Part shown: one piece after another, positions 29,113-36,913 of the stretch
Layout: each line of letters opens with the position of its first letter
Position numbering within the stretch: position 1 is the first letter of the stretch
Source: Martelella sp963676545
GTDB lineage: Bacteria > Pseudomonadota > Alphaproteobacteria > Rhizobiales > Rhizobiaceae
Direction: 5' to 3'
Assembly (NCBI GenBank): GCA_963676545.2
Contig: CAXXRG010000002.1
Coordinates: forward strand, 1,550,001 to 1,614,000
DNA: 64,000 bases
Translations under genes and position numbers: made by a program
Notes under the pieces: model-generated
Databases searched by the model: none
What the model was told of the DNA's origin: nothing
Seen by the model: the letters and a program-made list of their open reading frames with translations, nothing else

Positions 29113-29120
29113 TTGCAAAT
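29113..29120. promoter_or_regulatory. TTGCAAAT element, possible RamB/ScfR-type site
   Basis: TTGCAAAT lies in the AT-rich gap between aceA and the divergent regulator. Regulators of the RamB/ScfR group bind TTTGCAAA-like motifs; the match here is partial. Confidence 0.35.
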
Positions 29121-29171
29121 CTACAGAATTGGCTTAGATCAAGCGTGAAATCGGGTTATCTTGTATTCTGT

Positions 29172-29210
29172 TTGACAGATGCGGTGAGTAAAACTGTAAA
29201 ATTTGTAAAT
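29172..29210 (+). promoter_or_regulatory. Promoter of the XRE regulator with overlapping repeat
   Basis: TTGACA (29172-29177), 17-base spacer, TGTAAA (29195-29200). The -10 element overlaps a tandem of CTGTAAAA and TTTGTAAAT (29194-29210), suitable for autoregulation. Confidence 0.5.
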
Positions 29211-29236
29211 CATCAAATTGGCCTGGAGAAGACCGG

Positions 29237-30655
29237 ATGACGGAGAAGAAGATTTTCGCGGGGCCGCGGCTGCGGCGCATCCGCAAGGGCCTTGACCTGA
29301 CGCAGACGGCGATGGCCGAAGCGCTTTCGATTTCACCCTCCTATCTCAACCTCATCGAGCGTAACCAGCGGCCCTTGACCGTGCAGCTGCTTCTCAAGCT
29401 TGCCTCCGTCTACGACATCGATGTCGGCGAATTGCAGGGCGAAAGCTCGGGCACGATCAGCCAGCTGAAATCGGTGTTTTCCGATTCGCTGCTTTCGGGC
29501 GAGCTGCCGGGAGACCAGGAACTGGTGGAGGTGGCGGAGGCCGCGCCGAATGCGGCGCTCGGCATGATCAAGCTATACCGCGCCTATAGCGAACAGGCCG
29601 CCCGTCTCTCCGACCTGACCGCGCTTCTCGCCCATGAGGGCCGCGAAACCCATCTTCCGGGAAAACGCCTGCCGCACGAGGAGGTGCGCGACGCAATCTC
29701 GCGCCGGCCTTATTTCTTCGATGCGCTGGACCGCGCCGCCGAGACCCTTCACGCGGAACTCGCCCCCGGCGACGATCTCTCCGCGACACTCAAAACCTGG
29801 CTGATGCAGCATCACGGCATTACCGTCAGGATCCTTCCGCCGCATGCCATGGTCAATCTCGGCCGCCGCTTTGACCGGCACACGATGCGGCTATTCATCT
29901 CCGCCCGTTTCTCCCCGCACGATCGCCAGCGCGAGATCGCCATCGAAACCGTGCTTCTGGCGCTGGCTGACCAGATTGCGCAAGGGGTCGATACCCTCGG
30001 GCTATCGAGCGACGAGTCCCGCCGCATCGCCCGTTTCGAACTGGCGCGGTATGCGGCGCTGGCGCTGATGATGCCCTATGGTCCCTTTGTCGAGGCGGCC
30101 CGCCGGGACCGCTTCGATATCGGCCTGCTCTCCGGCCGCTTCAGCGTCTCCTTCGAGCAGGCGGCGACCCGCCTCGTCAGCCTGCAGAGGCTGGAGAATG
30201 CCGGTCCGGCGTTTTTCGCCATGGAGATTGACCAGGCGGGCAATATCCTGCGCCGCATCGGCGCGGAAGGGTTTCCGCATGCGGGCTTTCGCGGCGAATG
30301 TCCGAGGCTTGATCTCTATGACGCCTTCAGCCAGCCGGGTCGGATCGTTTCCCAGCGCGTGGAAATGCCGGACGGCATCGGCTATCTGACGCTGTCGCGC
30401 ACGCTGGAGGGACCGGAACCCGCACTCGGCGAACGCCCGCACCTGACGGCTATCCTGCTGGGCCTGCGCTGGGACAAGGCCTCCGCCACGGCCTACACGG
30501 CCAATGGCGGCGCGGCGGCGGGGCCTGTGCCCGTTGGGCCCGTCTGCCGGCTTTGCGAACGTCCGGGCTGCCTGTCGCGCGCCGAGCCGCCGGTCACCCG
30601 GCCGCTCGGCCTTGACGAGATGGTCGCCGGCCTCTCGGCCTTCGACTTCCGCTAG
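29237..30655 (+). CDS. XRE-family regulator with short-chain-acyl sensor domain (ScfR/RamB-like)
   Basis: Transcription factor of 472 aa. The N-terminal helix-turn-helix covers residues about 10-65 (LRRIRKGLDLTQTAMAEAL, SPSYLNLIERNQRP). The central region is an IrrE/ImmA-like (DUF955) domain without a clear zinc HExxH, and the C-terminal DUF2083 part contains cysteines in CRLCERPGCLSR. This architecture regulates acetate, propionate and glyoxylate-cycle genes in actinobacteria and alphaproteobacteria. Its divergent placement next to aceA supports control of isocitrate lyase. Ligand is inferred (acyl-CoA type). Confidence 0.9.
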   Translation: MTEKKIFAGPRLRRIRKGLDLTQTAMAEALSISPSYLNLIERNQRPLTVQLLLKLASVYDIDVGELQGESSGTISQLKSVFSDSLLSGELPGDQELVEVAEAAPNAALGMIKLYRAYSEQAARLSDLTALLAHEGRETHLPGKRLPHEEVRDAISRRPYFFDALDRAAETLHAELAPGDDLSATLKTWLMQHHGITVRILPPHAMVNLGRRFDRHTMRLFISARFSPHDRQREIAIETVLLALADQIAQGVDTLGLSSDESRRIARFELARYAALALMMPYGPFVEAARRDRFDIGLLSGRFSVSFEQAATRLVSLQRLENAGPAFFAMEIDQAGNILRRIGAEGFPHAGFRGECPRLDLYDAFSQPGRIVSQRVEMPDGIGYLTLSRTLEGPEPALGERPHLTAILLGLRWDKASATAYTANGGAAAGPVPVGPVCRLCERPGCLSRAEPPVTRPLGLDEMVAGLSAFDFR

Positions 30656-30760
30656 CGCATCGGCTCGAAAATCGGAATCGTTTTTCGAAAAGAACGATGC
30701 GTAGATTCAATAAGTTAGAGCGTCCTTTGTGCGTCCTAAAGGGCGCACGGCGCTCTAAAG
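30656..30760. repeat. Dispersed rhizobial-type palindromic element, overlapping copA stop
   Basis: TTAGAGCG (30715-30722) pairs with CGCTCTAA (30751-30758), and inside it GTGCGTCC (30729-30736) pairs with GGGCGCAC (30741-30748) around TAAA. The left part (ATCGGCTCGAAAATCGGAAT and TCGTTTTTCGAAAA) looks like the rest of a mosaic intergenic element common in Rhizobiales. The stop codon of the copper ATPase gene lies in the right arm. Confidence 0.65.
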
Positions 30761-33250
30761 CCTGACCGCCCTCAGCCTGAGCGCATTGCCGATGACCGAG
30801 ACCGAGGAGAGGCTCATCGCGGCAGCGGCGATGATCGGCGAAAGCAGAATGCCGAAGAAGGGATAGAGGATCCCGGCGGCCAGCGGCACGCCGGCGGAAT
30901 TGTAGACGAAGGCGAAGAACAGGTTCTGGCGGATATTCGCCATGGTCGCCTCAGCCAGGTGGCGGGCGCGGACAATGCCGGTCAGGTCCCCCTTCACCAG
31001 CGTGATGCCTGCGCTTTCCACAGCGACATCGGCGCCCGTTCCCATGGCGATGCCGACGTCGGCGGCGGCAAGGGCCGGCGCATCATTGACGCCGTCGCCG
31101 GCCATGGCGACCGCCAGGCCTTCGCCGCGCAACCGTTCGATCAGGTCATGCTTGTCCTCGGGGCTGACGCCGGCGTGAACCTCGTCGATGCCGAGCGACG
31201 AGGCCACGGCATCGGCCGTCGCCTTCGCGTCACCCGTCGCCATGACGATGCGCATGCCGGCATCATGCAGCGCGTGGATCGCATCCGGCGTGGTGTCCTT
31301 GATCCGGTCGGCAACCGCGACGATGCCGGCAAGAGCGCCATCGACAGCGACGAACATCGCCGTCTTGCCATCGCCCTGCACCGCATCAACGCGCTCCTTC
31401 ATGGCGTTGATATCGACGCCCTTCGCCTCCATCAGCGCGGCATTGCCGAGCGCGACCTGTTTTCCATCGACCGTTCCGGTCACGCCCTGTCCGGTTACCG
31501 CATCAAAATCGCTGCTGTCCATTTCCGGCGCTCCGGCCTCGCGCGCACCGGCGACGATCGCTTCGGCCAGCGGATGCTCGGAACCGCGCTCCAAAGCGGC
31601 GGCAAGCGAAAGCAGGTTGGCGCGTTCGAAGCCCTCGGCCGGTTCGGCATCGGTGAGCGCCGGTTTGCCTTCCGTCAGCGTGCCGGTCTTGTCGACCACC
31701 AGCACATCCACCTTGGAAAAACGCTCCAGCGCCTCGGCATCACGGATCAGCACGCCGGCATGTGCGCCGCGTCCGGTGGAAACCATGATCGACATCGGCG
31801 TTGCCAGCCCCAGCGCGCAGGGGCAGGCAATGATCAGCACAGAAACGGCGGCGACAAAGGCATAGGAGAGCGCCGGCGATGGCCCGAACATGACCCAGGC
31901 CAGAAAGGCGATCACGGCGACGGAGACCACGGCGGGCACGAACCAGGCCGCCACCCGGTCCGCCATCGCCTGGATCGGCGCGCGCGAGCGCTGCGCCTTC
32001 GACACCATGTCAACGATGCGCGACAGCGTGGTTTCCGCGCCGACGCTTCCCGCCTTCATCAGGAAGCTGCCGGTCTTGTTGAGCGTGCCGCCGGTAACCG
32101 GCTCGCCTTCGGTCTTTTCGACAGGAACCGGCTCGCCAGTGATCATGCTTTCATCGACCGATGAGTGGCCTTCGGTGACCACGCCGTCAACCGGAACGCT
32201 TTCGCCCGGCCGAACGCGCAGAATGTCGCCGGCTTTCAGCGTATCGACAGGCACACCCTCCTCGCCGCCTTCGGTAACCTTGCGCGCGGTCTTCGGCGCG
32301 AGGTCCAGAAGCGCCCGGATCGCGTCGCCGGTGCATTCACGCGCGGCAAGCTCCATCACCTGGCCGATCAGCACGAGTACGAGGATTACCGCAGCCGCCT
32401 CGAAATAGACGGGCGCCACGCCGGCGCTGTCGCGCATGGAGTCCGGGAACAGGCCGGGCGCGATCAATGATACGACCGAGAAGACGTAGGCCGCCCCCGT
32501 GCCGAGCGCGATCAGCGTCCACATGTTCGGGCTCTTGTTGACGATTGAGGACCAGCCGCGCTTGAAGAAAGGCCGGCAGACGAAAACAACGGGCGTCGCC
32601 AGCGCTAATTGCAGCCAGCCAAATAACGCGTGCCCGAACCAATCTTCGAACGGCAGGCCGAGATGGCTGCCCATTTCCAGCACGAAGACGGCGAGCGCCA
32701 GAGGCGCGGTGATCATCAGGCGGCGTTTGAAATCGACATATTCCGGGTTCGGACCCGTATCGGCCGAAGGCGTCATCGGCTCGAGCGCCATGCCGCATTT
32801 CGGACAGTCGCCGGGATGATCCTGCACGATTTCCGGATGCATCGGACAGGTATAAAGCGTCCCCTCGGGCTGGGGCGCCGGTTCAACTCGGCCATGGACG
32901 TATTGATCGGGATCCGCCTCGAATTTCGACTGGCAGCCGGAAGAACAGAAATAGAAACGCTCGCCTTCGTGCTTGAGCATATGCTGGGCGCTGGCGCGAT
33001 CGACGGACATGCCGCAGACCGGATCCTCCGCTTTCAGGTAGGCCTCCGGCTCCTGCAGGAACCGTTCGCGGCAGCCTTCGGAACAGAAGTGGAAAAGCCT
33101 GTGATCATGCTCGGCCGTCGGCTTTCCGGCCGCCGGATCGACGGACATGCCGCAGACGGGATCGCGCAGCAACGCCTTTTCCGACGCTTGCGCGTCATGG
33201 CCAGCGCTACTGCCGGCATCGGGCGAATGCCCATCATGGGAATGTTGCAT
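30755..33250 (-). CDS. copA: Cu+-exporting P-type ATPase with YHS and metal-binding N-terminus
   Basis: Inner-membrane copper efflux pump of 831 aa. Two YHS domains come first (DPVCGMSVDPAAG at about residue 30 and DPVCGMSVDRASA at about 77), then a heavy-metal-binding CPMHPEI...CPKCGMALEP segment, then eight membrane helices. P1B motifs: metal-site CPC in IIACPCALGLATP, phosphorylation DKTGTLTEGKP, nucleotide SEHPLAEAI, hinge GDGVNDAPALAAADVG. There is no CxxC HMA domain. A MerR/CueR-type operator lies in its promoter. The N-terminal His/Asp-rich start (HSHDGHSPDAG) may also bind metal. Confidence 0.94.
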   Translation of the reverse strand: MQHSHDGHSPDAGSSAGHDAQASEKALLRDPVCGMSVDPAAGKPTAEHDHRLFHFCSEGCRERFLQEPEAYLKAEDPVCGMSVDRASAQHMLKHEGERFYFCSSGCQSKFEADPDQYVHGRVEPAPQPEGTLYTCPMHPEIVQDHPGDCPKCGMALEPMTPSADTGPNPEYVDFKRRLMITAPLALAVFVLEMGSHLGLPFEDWFGHALFGWLQLALATPVVFVCRPFFKRGWSSIVNKSPNMWTLIALGTGAAYVFSVVSLIAPGLFPDSMRDSAGVAPVYFEAAAVILVLVLIGQVMELAARECTGDAIRALLDLAPKTARKVTEGGEEGVPVDTLKAGDILRVRPGESVPVDGVVTEGHSSVDESMITGEPVPVEKTEGEPVTGGTLNKTGSFLMKAGSVGAETTLSRIVDMVSKAQRSRAPIQAMADRVAAWFVPAVVSVAVIAFLAWVMFGPSPALSYAFVAAVSVLIIACPCALGLATPMSIMVSTGRGAHAGVLIRDAEALERFSKVDVLVVDKTGTLTEGKPALTDAEPAEGFERANLLSLAAALERGSEHPLAEAIVAGAREAGAPEMDSSDFDAVTGQGVTGTVDGKQVALGNAALMEAKGVDINAMKERVDAVQGDGKTAMFVAVDGALAGIVAVADRIKDTTPDAIHALHDAGMRIVMATGDAKATADAVASSLGIDEVHAGVSPEDKHDLIERLRGEGLAVAMAGDGVNDAPALAAADVGIAMGTGADVAVESAGITLVKGDLTGIVRARHLAEATMANIRQNLFFAFVYNSAGVPLAAGILYPFFGILLSPIIAAAAMSLSSVSVIGNALRLRAVRL

Positions 33251-33279
33251 CTGAGCTCTCCTGTCGGTTTCGTTTCCGT

Positions 33280-33311
33280 CAACATGGTCCTTCCAGTTAC
33301 CGGAAGGTCAA
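33280..33311 (-). promoter_or_regulatory. CueR/HmrR-type promoter of copA
   Basis: CCTTCC (33289-33294), AGTTACC, GGAAGG (33302-33307) is the MerR-family copper operator. Read on the minus strand it is set between TTGACC (-35) and CATGTT (-10), 19 bases apart, the overlong spacing that MerR-type activators require. No cueR/hmrR gene is in the window. Confidence 0.7.
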
Positions 33312-33533
33312 GAGCGACCGGAGTACCCGAATACAGATGGCGCAGGCGGACGACCTTGCGTCCGCGCCCAGCATAACACAGGCCGCAATACACATGACGC
33401 GGGGCCAAGCGGCACGATGGAAAAGGGTGAATCAGACTTTGCCAACAAGCCGATTATCCTGATCAATTCCCGGCGACCGAAAAATGTGCCAGATTTCATC
33501 TTCATCGAAGGTTCCACGCGATTCGAAGAGATC

Positions 33534-33860
33534 ATGTTCAGCCGGCTTCGCGCACTCACCGTTGCTTTCGTCTTCCTGCTCGGGCTTCTGGCCGGTGCTG
33601 GCACGGCCGTTAGCTTCGAGCCTGTCGATATACCGTCCTGCAACGAACAGTCGGTCTCCGTCTCCGCCGCAGATGCCTGCGGCAAGGCGATGATCCACAC
33701 GTCTTGCCTCTATCATGGAACCTGCGGCCTGTTCCTGTCGCCCGATCCCGCGCGCATCCTTTCCCGCTCGACGCCCTCGGCACGCAACATCCCGCTGACA
33801 ACACCTCTCGCCGGTCAGCCCTCGGCCCCCGAAACGCCACCGCCCATCTCCATCCTCTAG
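33534..33860 (+). CDS. Small exported protein in copper region, unknown function
   Basis: Protein of 108 aa with a signal peptide: MFSRLRALTVAFVFLLGLLA, then GAGTAVSFEP. The mature part has four cysteines (PSCNEQ, DACGKA, TSCLYHGTCG) that could form disulfides or bind metal, and a Pro/Ser-rich end. ATG 33534 is chosen to begin at the signal peptide; the frame extends to 33417. I do not recognise a family. It is divergent from copA and may share metal-dependent control. Confidence 0.6.
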   Translation: MFSRLRALTVAFVFLLGLLAGAGTAVSFEPVDIPSCNEQSVSVSAADACGKAMIHTSCLYHGTCGLFLSPDPARILSRSTPSARNIPLTTPLAGQPSAPETPPPISIL

Positions 33861-33933
33861 AGCCCTCACGCCCGGCAATACCTGCCGGCTTTGTGATGAC
33901 CCCGGCGGCCTGAAGGTACCGGGAACGCTTTCT

Positions 33934-33962
33934 CATTCTGAAATTATATCAATATCAGAATG
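33934..33962. promoter_or_regulatory. Inverted repeat upstream of EF-hand gene
   Basis: CATTCTGA (33934-33941) and TCAGAATG (33955-33962), perfect 8-base arms over an AT-rich 13-base spacer, 44 bases ahead of the EF-hand gene. Candidate operator or leader stem. Confidence 0.45.
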
Positions 33963-34005
33963 TTGCAAGCCGTAGCTAAGACATAGCTCTAAACGGAGAT
34001 TTCCC

Positions 34006-34350
34006 ATGAGCAAGATTTTTTACGCCGCAACGCTCACGCTTGCCCTCGGCGCGGGCCTCGCCAACGCCAACCCGACCCATCATACCGAGACCGATCAGGC
34101 CCCCGGCGCAGGCCGCATGATGCAATCCGGCATGATGGACGGGGCGATGATGGACGGCATGATGAATTCCGACATGATGGTGATCATGCTCGATGCCGAT
34201 GGTGACGGCAGCCTCTCGCTCGCCGAGTTCCAGGGCATGCATGAACGCATGTTCGGCTATCTCGACGCCAATGGCGACGGGACGCTCGATGCCGGCGAAA
34301 TGGACGCTCATCACCCCGCTGCCATGCCGCATGGCGGCAACGCCGAGTAA
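34006..34350 (+). CDS. Exported Met-rich EF-hand protein
   Basis: Periplasmic protein of 114 aa. Signal peptide MSKIFYAATLTLALGAGLANA. A methionine-rich stretch (RMMQSGMMDGAMMDGMMNSDMM split over residues 36-60) resembles Cu(I)-binding segments of copper proteins. Two EF-hand loops follow, DADGDGSLSLAEF and DANGDGTLDAGEM, and a His-containing end. Likely role is metal binding in the periplasm; copper is inferred from the Met content and neighbours. GGAG precedes the ATG. Confidence 0.8.
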   Translation: MSKIFYAATLTLALGAGLANANPTHHTETDQAPGAGRMMQSGMMDGAMMDGMMNSDMMVIMLDADGDGSLSLAEFQGMHERMFGYLDANGDGTLDAGEMDAHHPAAMPHGGNAE

Positions 34351-34361
34351 GGAGAACAGAG

Positions 34362-34793
34362 ATGAAAAAGACTTCTAACGCCTATTCCGCCTCGGCAATC
34401 GCGGCTCTCGGCCTTGCCGCAGCCCTTCTTGCCGTGCCGGCCGCGTTCAGCGCCGAACAACCGGCAATCCCGGCAGGCGAAGCGATCTCCACCTGGGTGG
34501 AAAACGGCCAGAACGGCCGCTACCTCCTCCAGCTTCTCAAGGGTGGCGTTCCTGCCGGCGAAACAGCGATTACCGGTACTATCCTGTCCGATACGGATTG
34601 CGCGGCGGATGCCGACGGCATCAATCACTGCAAGAACGAGATCCGGCTTGAAGACGGCAGCATGCTCAAGGGCGTGAACAATCACCGCATGAGCGTAAAC
34701 CGTTGCCTGAAACCGGGTGAGACCGTCACGGTCTCGCCGCTTGCGGATGGCTGGGCGGTCGTCCTCATCGAGGGCGCGACCGAGAACCGCTGA
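34362..34793 (+). CDS. Small exported protein, unknown function
   Basis: Protein of 143 aa with signal peptide (SAIAALGLAAALLAVPAAFSA) and a mature domain of about 110 residues that looks all-beta (YLLQLLKGGV, EIRLEDGSMLKG, TVSPLADGWAVVLI). Three cysteines (DTDCAA, NHCKNE, NRCLKP). AAGGAG lies before the ATG, and only 11 bases separate it from the EF-hand gene, so they form an operon. No family recognised. Confidence 0.7.
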   Translation: MKKTSNAYSASAIAALGLAAALLAVPAAFSAEQPAIPAGEAISTWVENGQNGRYLLQLLKGGVPAGETAITGTILSDTDCAADADGINHCKNEIRLEDGSMLKGVNNHRMSVNRCLKPGETVTVSPLADGWAVVLIEGATENR

Positions 34794-34849
34794 CAGTGAC
34801 CCTGACAGGTGAGGCCGCGTTCCGGCGCGGCCTCTTGCATGGGTGTTCC

Positions 34850-36169
34850 CTAGAACTGGTTGGTCCAGCGCGGGTGCATGTCGTCGATCACAAGCGCGTG
34901 GCTGTGGGTCCGGTGTCCCTTCAGGTGCGGGTGATCAAGCGGCAGATTGTCATGGCTGTGCTCGACAGCCTCGTCCTCGGCAGCGGGCCACTGCAGGAGA
35001 CAGACGGCGATGCCGAGGGCGGAGAGACTGGCCAGAACCAGAAGAGCCGTCACCGCACCGAATTCGGTCATCAGCCAGCCCGAAAACGGATAGGTGACCA
35101 GCCAGCAGGCATGGGACAGCGCAAACTGCGCCGCAAAAAGCGCTGGCCGGTCCTCCGGATGGGCCGAACGACGCAAGAGACGCCCCGAGGGCGTCAGCAC
35201 CGCCGAATAGCCGAACCCGACCAAAAGCCAGGCGGCAAGCAATGCCAGCCAGGCGAGCCCGCCGAAGACGATTTCAGCCGCGAGCGCCACAAGCGTTGCC
35301 GCCATCAGCCCGGCGCCGGCAAGCATCACCGGCCTGTCGGAGACGCGATCGAGGATCTTCGGCAGCAGGATGGCGGCCGTCATCGAGCCGGCGCCGAAGG
35401 CAAACATCGTCCAGGCAAGATCGCTCGCCGAAAGGCCGAGCAGGCCGCGCACCAGCACCACGGAATTGACCAGCACCATCGCGCCCGCGGCGGCAACCGC
35501 GAGGCTGAGCGCCAGCAGTCCGCGCAGGCGCGGCGTTGCGAGATAGATGCGGATGCCGCGCGTGGTGCGGTCGTAGATCCCGCGCGGCTCGGTGGCTTTC
35601 GGGCTCGGCAGGAGCACCGTGACGACCAGCAGCGCGGAGGCCAGAAAACCGGCGACCGTGCCGAGAAACAGCGCATTGTAGCTCATCACAGCCAGAAGCA
35701 GGGCGGCAAGCGTCGGGCTTGCGATATTCTCAAGATCATAGGCGAGCCGGGAGAGCGACAGCGCCCGCGTGTAACGCGCCTCGTCCTTCAGCACATCCGG
35801 GATGGTCGCCTGGAAGGTCGGCGTGAAGGCGGCCGACGCCGACTGCAAAAGAAAGATCAGCAGATAGACCTGCCAGATGGCGGAGACAAAAGGCAGCGCG
35901 AGCGCTGAACCGGCGCGAACAAGGTCGAGCGCGACCAGAAGCCGGCGACGGTTCACCCGCTCGGCAAAGGCGCCGGCAATCGGCGCAATGCCGACATAGG
36001 CCACCATCTTGATGGTGAAGACCGTGCCGAGCACCATCGCTGCCCCCTCGCCCGCCAGATCATAGGCGAGCAGCCCGAGCGCGACGGTTGCGAGCCCCGT
36101 GCCGAGTAACGCCACGATCTGGGCGAGGAAGAGATGTCGATATGTGCGGTCGGCAAGAATATCCAGCAT
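34850..36169 (-). CDS. MFS metal exporter, NreB-like, with His-rich tail
   Basis: Twelve-helix major facilitator of 439 aa. The last about 40 residues are histidine-rich (EHSHDNLPLDHPHLKGHRTH), as in NreB/NrsD-type nickel resistance exporters, where the tail binds metal. The N-terminal half carries the MFS-type pattern AFAERVNRRRLLVALD. It is cotranscribed with a CsoR/RcnR repressor 7 bases upstream. Nickel or cobalt as substrate is inferred from tail and regulator. Confidence 0.82.
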   Translation of the reverse strand: MLDILADRTYRHLFLAQIVALLGTGLATVALGLLAYDLAGEGAAMVLGTVFTIKMVAYVGIAPIAGAFAERVNRRRLLVALDLVRAGSALALPFVSAIWQVYLLIFLLQSASAAFTPTFQATIPDVLKDEARYTRALSLSRLAYDLENIASPTLAALLLAVMSYNALFLGTVAGFLASALLVVTVLLPSPKATEPRGIYDRTTRGIRIYLATPRLRGLLALSLAVAAAGAMVLVNSVVLVRGLLGLSASDLAWTMFAFGAGSMTAAILLPKILDRVSDRPVMLAGAGLMAATLVALAAEIVFGGLAWLALLAAWLLVGFGYSAVLTPSGRLLRRSAHPEDRPALFAAQFALSHACWLVTYPFSGWLMTEFGAVTALLVLASLSALGIAVCLLQWPAAEDEAVEHSHDNLPLDHPHLKGHRTHSHALVIDDMHPRWTNQF

Positions 36170-36176
36170 CGGAACC

Positions 36177-36437
36177 TCAGAGATAGCGGGTGATGGCTTT
36201 CAGCTCTTCGCGATCGGCCTCCGTACCGTCCGCGTCGAGACAATGATCGACATGGTCGTGGATCAGCGTCTGCTTTGCGCTGCGGATCGCGCTCTCGACA
36301 GCCTGCAGCTGCTGGGCGACGTCGAGACAGGGCCGGCCCGCCTCGATCATCGCGACAACGGCATTGAGATGCCCCTCGGCCCGCTTCAGCCGCGCGACGA
36401 TCCGGGGATGACTTTGATGACGGTGTTCATGGCTCAT
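36177..36437 (-). CDS. CsoR/RcnR-family metal-responsive repressor
   Basis: All-helical repressor of 86 aa. Start MSHEHRHQSHPRIVARLKRAEGHL is close to RcnR/DmeR, with N-terminal histidines and an early His at position 3. A cysteine in GRPCLDVAQQL and histidines in TLIHDHVDHCL supply the metal ligands of the Ni/Co subgroup. It likely represses itself and the MFS exporter through the G/C-tract palindrome just upstream. Release by nickel or cobalt is inferred. Confidence 0.88.
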   Translation of the reverse strand: MSHEHRHQSHPRIVARLKRAEGHLNAVVAMIEAGRPCLDVAQQLQAVESAIRSAKQTLIHDHVDHCLDADGTEADREELKAITRYL

Positions 36438-36447
36438 GCCCTGACAT

Positions 36448-36466
36448 TATCCCCCCAGGGGGGATA
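36448..36466. promoter_or_regulatory. CsoR/RcnR-type operator
   Basis: TATCCCCCCAGGGGGGATA is a perfect palindrome with C6 and G6 tracts around one A, the style of CsoR/RcnR/DmeR sites. It begins 11 bases upstream of the repressor ATG. A second tract, GGGGGGGATACC, starts at 36522. Confidence 0.75.
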
Positions 36467-36621
36467 TGAAAAGCGCAGAATCCATAGCGCGCCAAGACCG
36501 CAGGGCGTTCGGGCCGCAAATGGGGGGGATACCGGAAGCAGAAAGCCACAAAGATGCGGATCAACACCGGTACGGTGAGCGACGCTTCTGCGGCGATCGG
36601 AGATAGGAAGAAAGGAGAAAA

Positions 36622-36666
36622 TGGTGGGTGATGTAGGTCTCGAACCTACGACCCGCTGATTAAGAG
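36622..36666 (-). tRNA. tRNA-Lys(CTT) 3' fragment, likely attachment site (att) remnant
   Basis: Minus strand from the anticodon loop to CCA: CTCTTAATCAGCGG, T arm GTAGG-TTCGAGA-CCTAC, acceptor strand ATCACCC, ACCA. The 5' half (acceptor 5' strand, D arm) is absent from the adjoining sequence, so it is not a working tRNA. Partial tRNA copies of this length are made when an element integrates by site-specific recombination. The 5' side of the fragment (right of 36666) should be the inserted DNA. Confidence 0.75.
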
Positions 36667-36684
36667 AAAATGATTTCATCGATA

Positions 36685-36721
36685 AGACACTGAAACCAAA
36701 AGAATCCGGTTTCCAATGTCT
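36685..36721 (-). other. Strong stem-loop beside the tRNA fragment
   Basis: On the minus strand AGACATT(G)GAAACC pairs with GGTTTC-AGTGTCT: 13 base pairs, one bulged G, one G-U, 10-base loop. The plus strand would have an A-C mismatch instead of G-U, so an RNA on the minus strand is favoured. Outer bases AAATGGTGG (36619-36627) and CCACCATTT (36733-36741) are also complementary. Confidence 0.45.
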
Positions 36722-36913
36722 GAACAACTGGGCCACCATTTCTGCGGAACAAAGCATGAATTGGGAACTCCGATCAGGGGCCTTCATAAAAGGGTCCAGC
36801 CTGTGCTTCATCATGTGGAGATACCATGAAGGCAAGGTTTCGTCCCACCAGATAGTTCAAGCCATCTCTCGTACCTCCGGGCGCCCGCCACGACCGATTA
36901 CGTCAGGATGGCA

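Larger units (their letters stand above)
36438..36913. other. Intergenic region with operator, tRNA remnant and no supported gene
   Basis: The stretch holds the repressor operator, a second G-tract, the 45-base tRNA-Lys fragment and a strong hairpin. A long minus-strand frame over the tRNA fragment encodes no recognisable protein. Confidence 0.7.

Noticed and set aside
36622..36741. Functional tRNA with an intron or insertion
   Set aside because: The sequence to the right contains no GGGTGAT acceptor strand or D arm that would pair with the fragment.
36434..36835. Open frame of 133 codons on the minus strand over the tRNA-Lys fragment
   Set aside because: Its middle is the translation of the tRNA 3' end (VVGSRP) and the operator; no start site and no family features.
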